This document shows positions 5,471-7,477 of a DNA stretch of 7,477 nt, piece after piece (the first letter of the stretch is position 1; each line of letters begins with the position of its first letter). The translations under genes were made by a program, and so were the position numbers. Under the pieces are notes generated by a model. The model saw only the letters and a program-made list of their open reading frames with translations, was not told the DNA's origin and did no database searches. This DNA comes from Parachlamydiaceae bacterium (GTDB lineage: Bacteria > Chlamydiota > Chlamydiia > Chlamydiales > Parachlamydiaceae): positions 1-7,477 of the forward strand of contig JACCVN010000182.1 in the NCBI GenBank assembly GCA_013698165.1, read 5' to 3'.

Positions 5471-5563
5471 ATGTGGGAATTTTTGATCGCATCAGATATC
5501 ATTCCTGAAATGCAAAGGTTATCGACATCAGTAGAAAATATTTGTTTTGTGAGGATAGGTTGA
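5471..5563 (+). CDS. Doubtful 30-residue ORF ahead of the coiled-coil gene
   Basis: An ATG at 5471 opens a 30-codon frame (MWEFLIASDIIPEMQRLSTS...) whose TGA overlaps the TTG start of the coiled-coil gene as TTGA. There is no good Shine-Dalgarno before it, and the frame also continues upstream into the tandem repeats. It may be the displaced N-terminal part of the next gene, a coupled micro-ORF, or chance. Confidence 0.15.
   Translation: MWEFLIASDIIPEMQRLSTSVENICFVRIG
5483..5511 (+). promoter_or_regulatory. Weak candidate promoter for the coiled-coil gene
   Basis: TTGATC (5483-5488) and TGAAAT (5506-5511) with 17-base spacing each match 4 of 6 consensus positions. This would give a leader of about 40 bases. 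It is the best I found between the repeat array and the gene, but it is weak. Confidence 0.2.
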
Positions 5564-7477
5564 AAAATAATACTGAAGAAGAATTGGATAGCTCCGCTCA
5601 TGATTCATCCTACGACGAAGTAAGTTTGGGAGACCTGATAAACCCCTTGGCTGAACTCCAGGAAGAACATCTTGACCATCCGGACCAATCAGGTCACTAT
5701 CAGGGATCGCCTTATTATACTGCTGTATCATTAGAAATGCTGAATGAATTTAAGCAACTTCTTATCGCTTTTAAATATCGGCAGGACGAAGAAAAAGCAA
5801 CAGCACAATATCGAATAAAAATGGCCCGCGAGCTAAAGCTTGCACATGCAAAAATCAGTGAGCTCACAAAGACTCAAGACGATACCGACACTTCAGCTGA
5901 ACTCACCGACTTATGTGACTCTCTTTTTTTTGAAGAGCTCACTTCAGATGACAAGCAACAAGAAATCAATGCTTTTATCGCAAAACAGCAATCTGAATTG
6001 CAAATGGCAAAGGAAGAAAATTTCTCTTTGCAGCAGCAAATTCAAATTTCCAAAAAACTTGCTGTAAACTTACAAGAAGAACTCAAAACAGCCCGAGAAG
6101 GTCAAAAGCATACCCCCTCATTTAACGATAGGGATAGCGAGCTTCAAGATCAGTCCCTAAAAGAAAGCCGACTGCATGCAGAGCAACTTGAACGTGCAAT
6201 CCACATTTTAAGAGAAAAATCTGAAGAATCAAATCTTGAAAAAGCGCAACTACAAAGAGAACTGCTAGCGTACCAAAACGCCTACAACCTGCTCGAAAAA
6301 CGAATTGAAGAGGTCAAAGCCGGGGAAGAAGAACTGAAGCAAAAACTCGACAAAGAAATAGCCGATAAAACAGCTGCGCATGACGCCTCTCAATCAATTC
6401 AACAGCAATGTGAAGTACTTAAAGATCAACTCCATAAGCTGCAGCAAAGTTTAGATCAACAAGAATCTGGATTGAATGAAACTTTAAAATCGCAACAAAA
6501 CCTATCTGATGATAGAGAACAACTCGCCACTGCTCTAAAAGAAAAAAGTATCTCCTTTGACTCCTTAGTCAATGAAGTCGCCATAATAAAGCAAACCCTT
6601 GTGAGTGGGCTGCGCGAAGCCAGAGAGCTTGAATCACATTATCTTGCTGCCGTTAAGGAAAAAGTTGATGCTGTCAGCCAATTTAGTCAACTCCAGAGAG
6701 CCACAGATAAGCAGCGCATTGAAATCGAAAAATCCAAGAGCCAGTGTAAAGAGTTGATGGCTGCAGCGCAAGCAGAACGCGAAGAATTTAATCGTCAGTA
6801 TTTTGGACAGCAAAATGTTCTTGCTGAACTCAAAATGGCGCTAAGCGCAAGCGAAGATGACAATAAAAACCTTAGAATTCAAAACATTGATCTCGAATCC
6901 AAAATCACTACCGCTTTTGGCGAAATAAAAGAATCTCAATTTGCGCGCCAACGTATCGAAGATGAATTGCATAAATGCGAAAAATTTGCCCAAGAAAAAG
7001 AGATCATGTCAAACGAACTTCTTGATAGGCTTGTGCGCGTTGAAGAGGAGAAGAATCACGCCTATGAAGATCTAGACATGTGTCACAGGGCCTTAGAGGA
7101 AAAAGAGCAGCTTTTTGATGAAGCCCAACAGCATCTTGCAAAAAAAGTGCGTGAGACCTCTCAATTAGATTCAAGGATCGAAGAGCTCAATGCACAAGCA
7201 AAAGCTTCACTTTCAAGCTATGAATTGATAGAGAACCATAGTAGTGAACTCAAAGCTCGCTTGCAAAAAAGCTTAGACCTTCAGGTGCACTTAGAGGAAA
7301 AAATCCATGCTCATATTAAAGATATTGAACTTTGGAAAGAAAAACATGCAGACATTGAACTCAAATGGCAAACCGCAAAAAAACAGATCGAAGATCTGCA
7401 AAAAATCAGCGACCGTCATCAACAGCTGCAAAACATGGTCTCTAATTTTGGCAATATATTAGGGATGCCCTTAGAGA
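5560..7477 (+). CDS. Large coiled-coil protein, family not recognised, partial at C-terminus
   Basis: I read this frame codon by codon: no stop from 5509 to the window end, giving at least 639 residues from TTG 5560. A GAGG at 5551-5554, five bases ahead, supports that start; no ATG occurs until residue 60 (5737). Residues 1-60 are acidic and not coiled-coil-like (TEEELDSS, SLGDLINPLAELQEE, SPYYTAVSLEML). From about residue 75 the sequence is rich in Glu, Lys, Gln, Leu and Ala with heptad-like spacing (ELQMAKEENFSLQQQ, ELLAYQNAYNLLEKRIEEV). Near the window end it leaves this pattern (NMVSNFGNILGMPLE), hinting at another segment beyond. I see no signal peptide, membrane span or enzyme motif. 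It reads away from the mobile region. It could be a chlamydial structural or secreted coiled-coil protein, but the sequence does not say which. The late start and adjacent array leave open a lost or shifted N-terminus. Confidence 0.85.
   Translation, partial: MKNNTEEELDSSAHDSSYDEVSLGDLINPLAELQEEHLDHPDQSGHYQGSPYYTAVSLEMLNEFKQLLIAFKYRQDEEKATAQYRIKMARELKLAHAKISELTKTQDDTDTSAELTDLCDSLFFEELTSDDKQQEINAFIAKQQSELQMAKEENFSLQQQIQISKKLAVNLQEELKTAREGQKHTPSFNDRDSELQDQSLKESRLHAEQLERAIHILREKSEESNLEKAQLQRELLAYQNAYNLLEKRIEEVKAGEEELKQKLDKEIADKTAAHDASQSIQQQCEVLKDQLHKLQQSLDQQESGLNETLKSQQNLSDDREQLATALKEKSISFDSLVNEVAIIKQTLVSGLREARELESHYLAAVKEKVDAVSQFSQLQRATDKQRIEIEKSKSQCKELMAAAQAEREEFNRQYFGQQNVLAELKMALSASEDDNKNLRIQNIDLESKITTAFGEIKESQFARQRIEDELHKCEKFAQEKEIMSNELLDRLVRVEEEKNHAYEDLDMCHRALEEKEQLFDEAQQHLAKKVRETSQLDSRIEELNAQAKASLSSYELIENHSSELKARLQKSLDLQVHLEEKIHAHIKDIELWKEKHADIELKWQTAKKQIEDLQKISDRHQQLQNMVSNFGNILGMPLE

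Noticed and set aside
5209..5563. Two overlapping open frames through the 34-bp tandem array
   Set aside because: They are shadows of the transposase 3' end and of palindromic repeats; a 34-base period shifts the frame in each unit, and no initiation signals support them.
5528..5731. 67-codon minus-strand frame at the start of the coiled-coil gene
   Set aside because: The plus-strand frame is open for over 1.9 kb through this region, so the short antisense frame is a shadow.

Overview
The window looks like part of the chromosome of a chlamydia-related bacterium (order Chlamydiales, probably outside Chlamydiaceae). The main reason is the pair gpsA plus a eukaryotic AGX-type UDP-sugar pyrophosphorylase. 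These two genes are neighbours in Chlamydia (CT714/CT715), and the GpsA protein here has a distinctly chlamydial sequence. A heptosyltransferase in the same operon and the moderate G+C content, judged by eye, fit an environmental chlamydia better than a Chlamydiaceae species. This lineage call is inference; no search was run.

Region 1 (1-3995, minus strand) is a tightly packed four-gene operon read in the order waaF, AGX-type UDP-sugar pyrophosphorylase, gpsA, nnrE (the last is cut by the window edge). Each junction is a 4-base ATGA stop/start overlap. Three of the products supply envelope building: a sugar added to the LPS core, UDP-N-acetylhexosamine, and sn-glycerol 3-phosphate for phospholipids. 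The fourth repairs damaged NAD(P)H. A candidate sigma-70-type promoter lies just upstream of waaF at 4025-4054.

Region 2 (about 4125-5451) is a repeat-rich mobile region around a REP-associated tyrosine transposase (RAYT, HUH/Y1 family; 4671-5333, plus strand). A 23-bp palindrome (10-bp arms, 3-nt loop) occurs twice upstream in one orientation and once, with two shortened tandem copies, downstream in the opposite orientation. A fourth, degenerate copy of the same size lies inside the transposase coding sequence, in its first 15 codons. Upstream there are also two long direct-repeat families (A and B). Together they create a 45-codon leader ORF with a near-ideal Shine-Dalgarno that stops one base before the transposase GTG start. 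Overall this resembles a REPtron (RAYT plus its own REP elements), with a repeat-derived leader that may couple translation.

Region 3 (5560-7477, plus strand) is a long open frame without a stop, cut by the window end. It encodes at least 639 residues of mostly heptad-like, Glu/Lys/Gln/Leu-rich coiled coil. It begins at a TTG, about 110 bp after the repeat array. Its family is not recognised; it could be a structural or secreted chlamydial protein, but nothing visible settles that.
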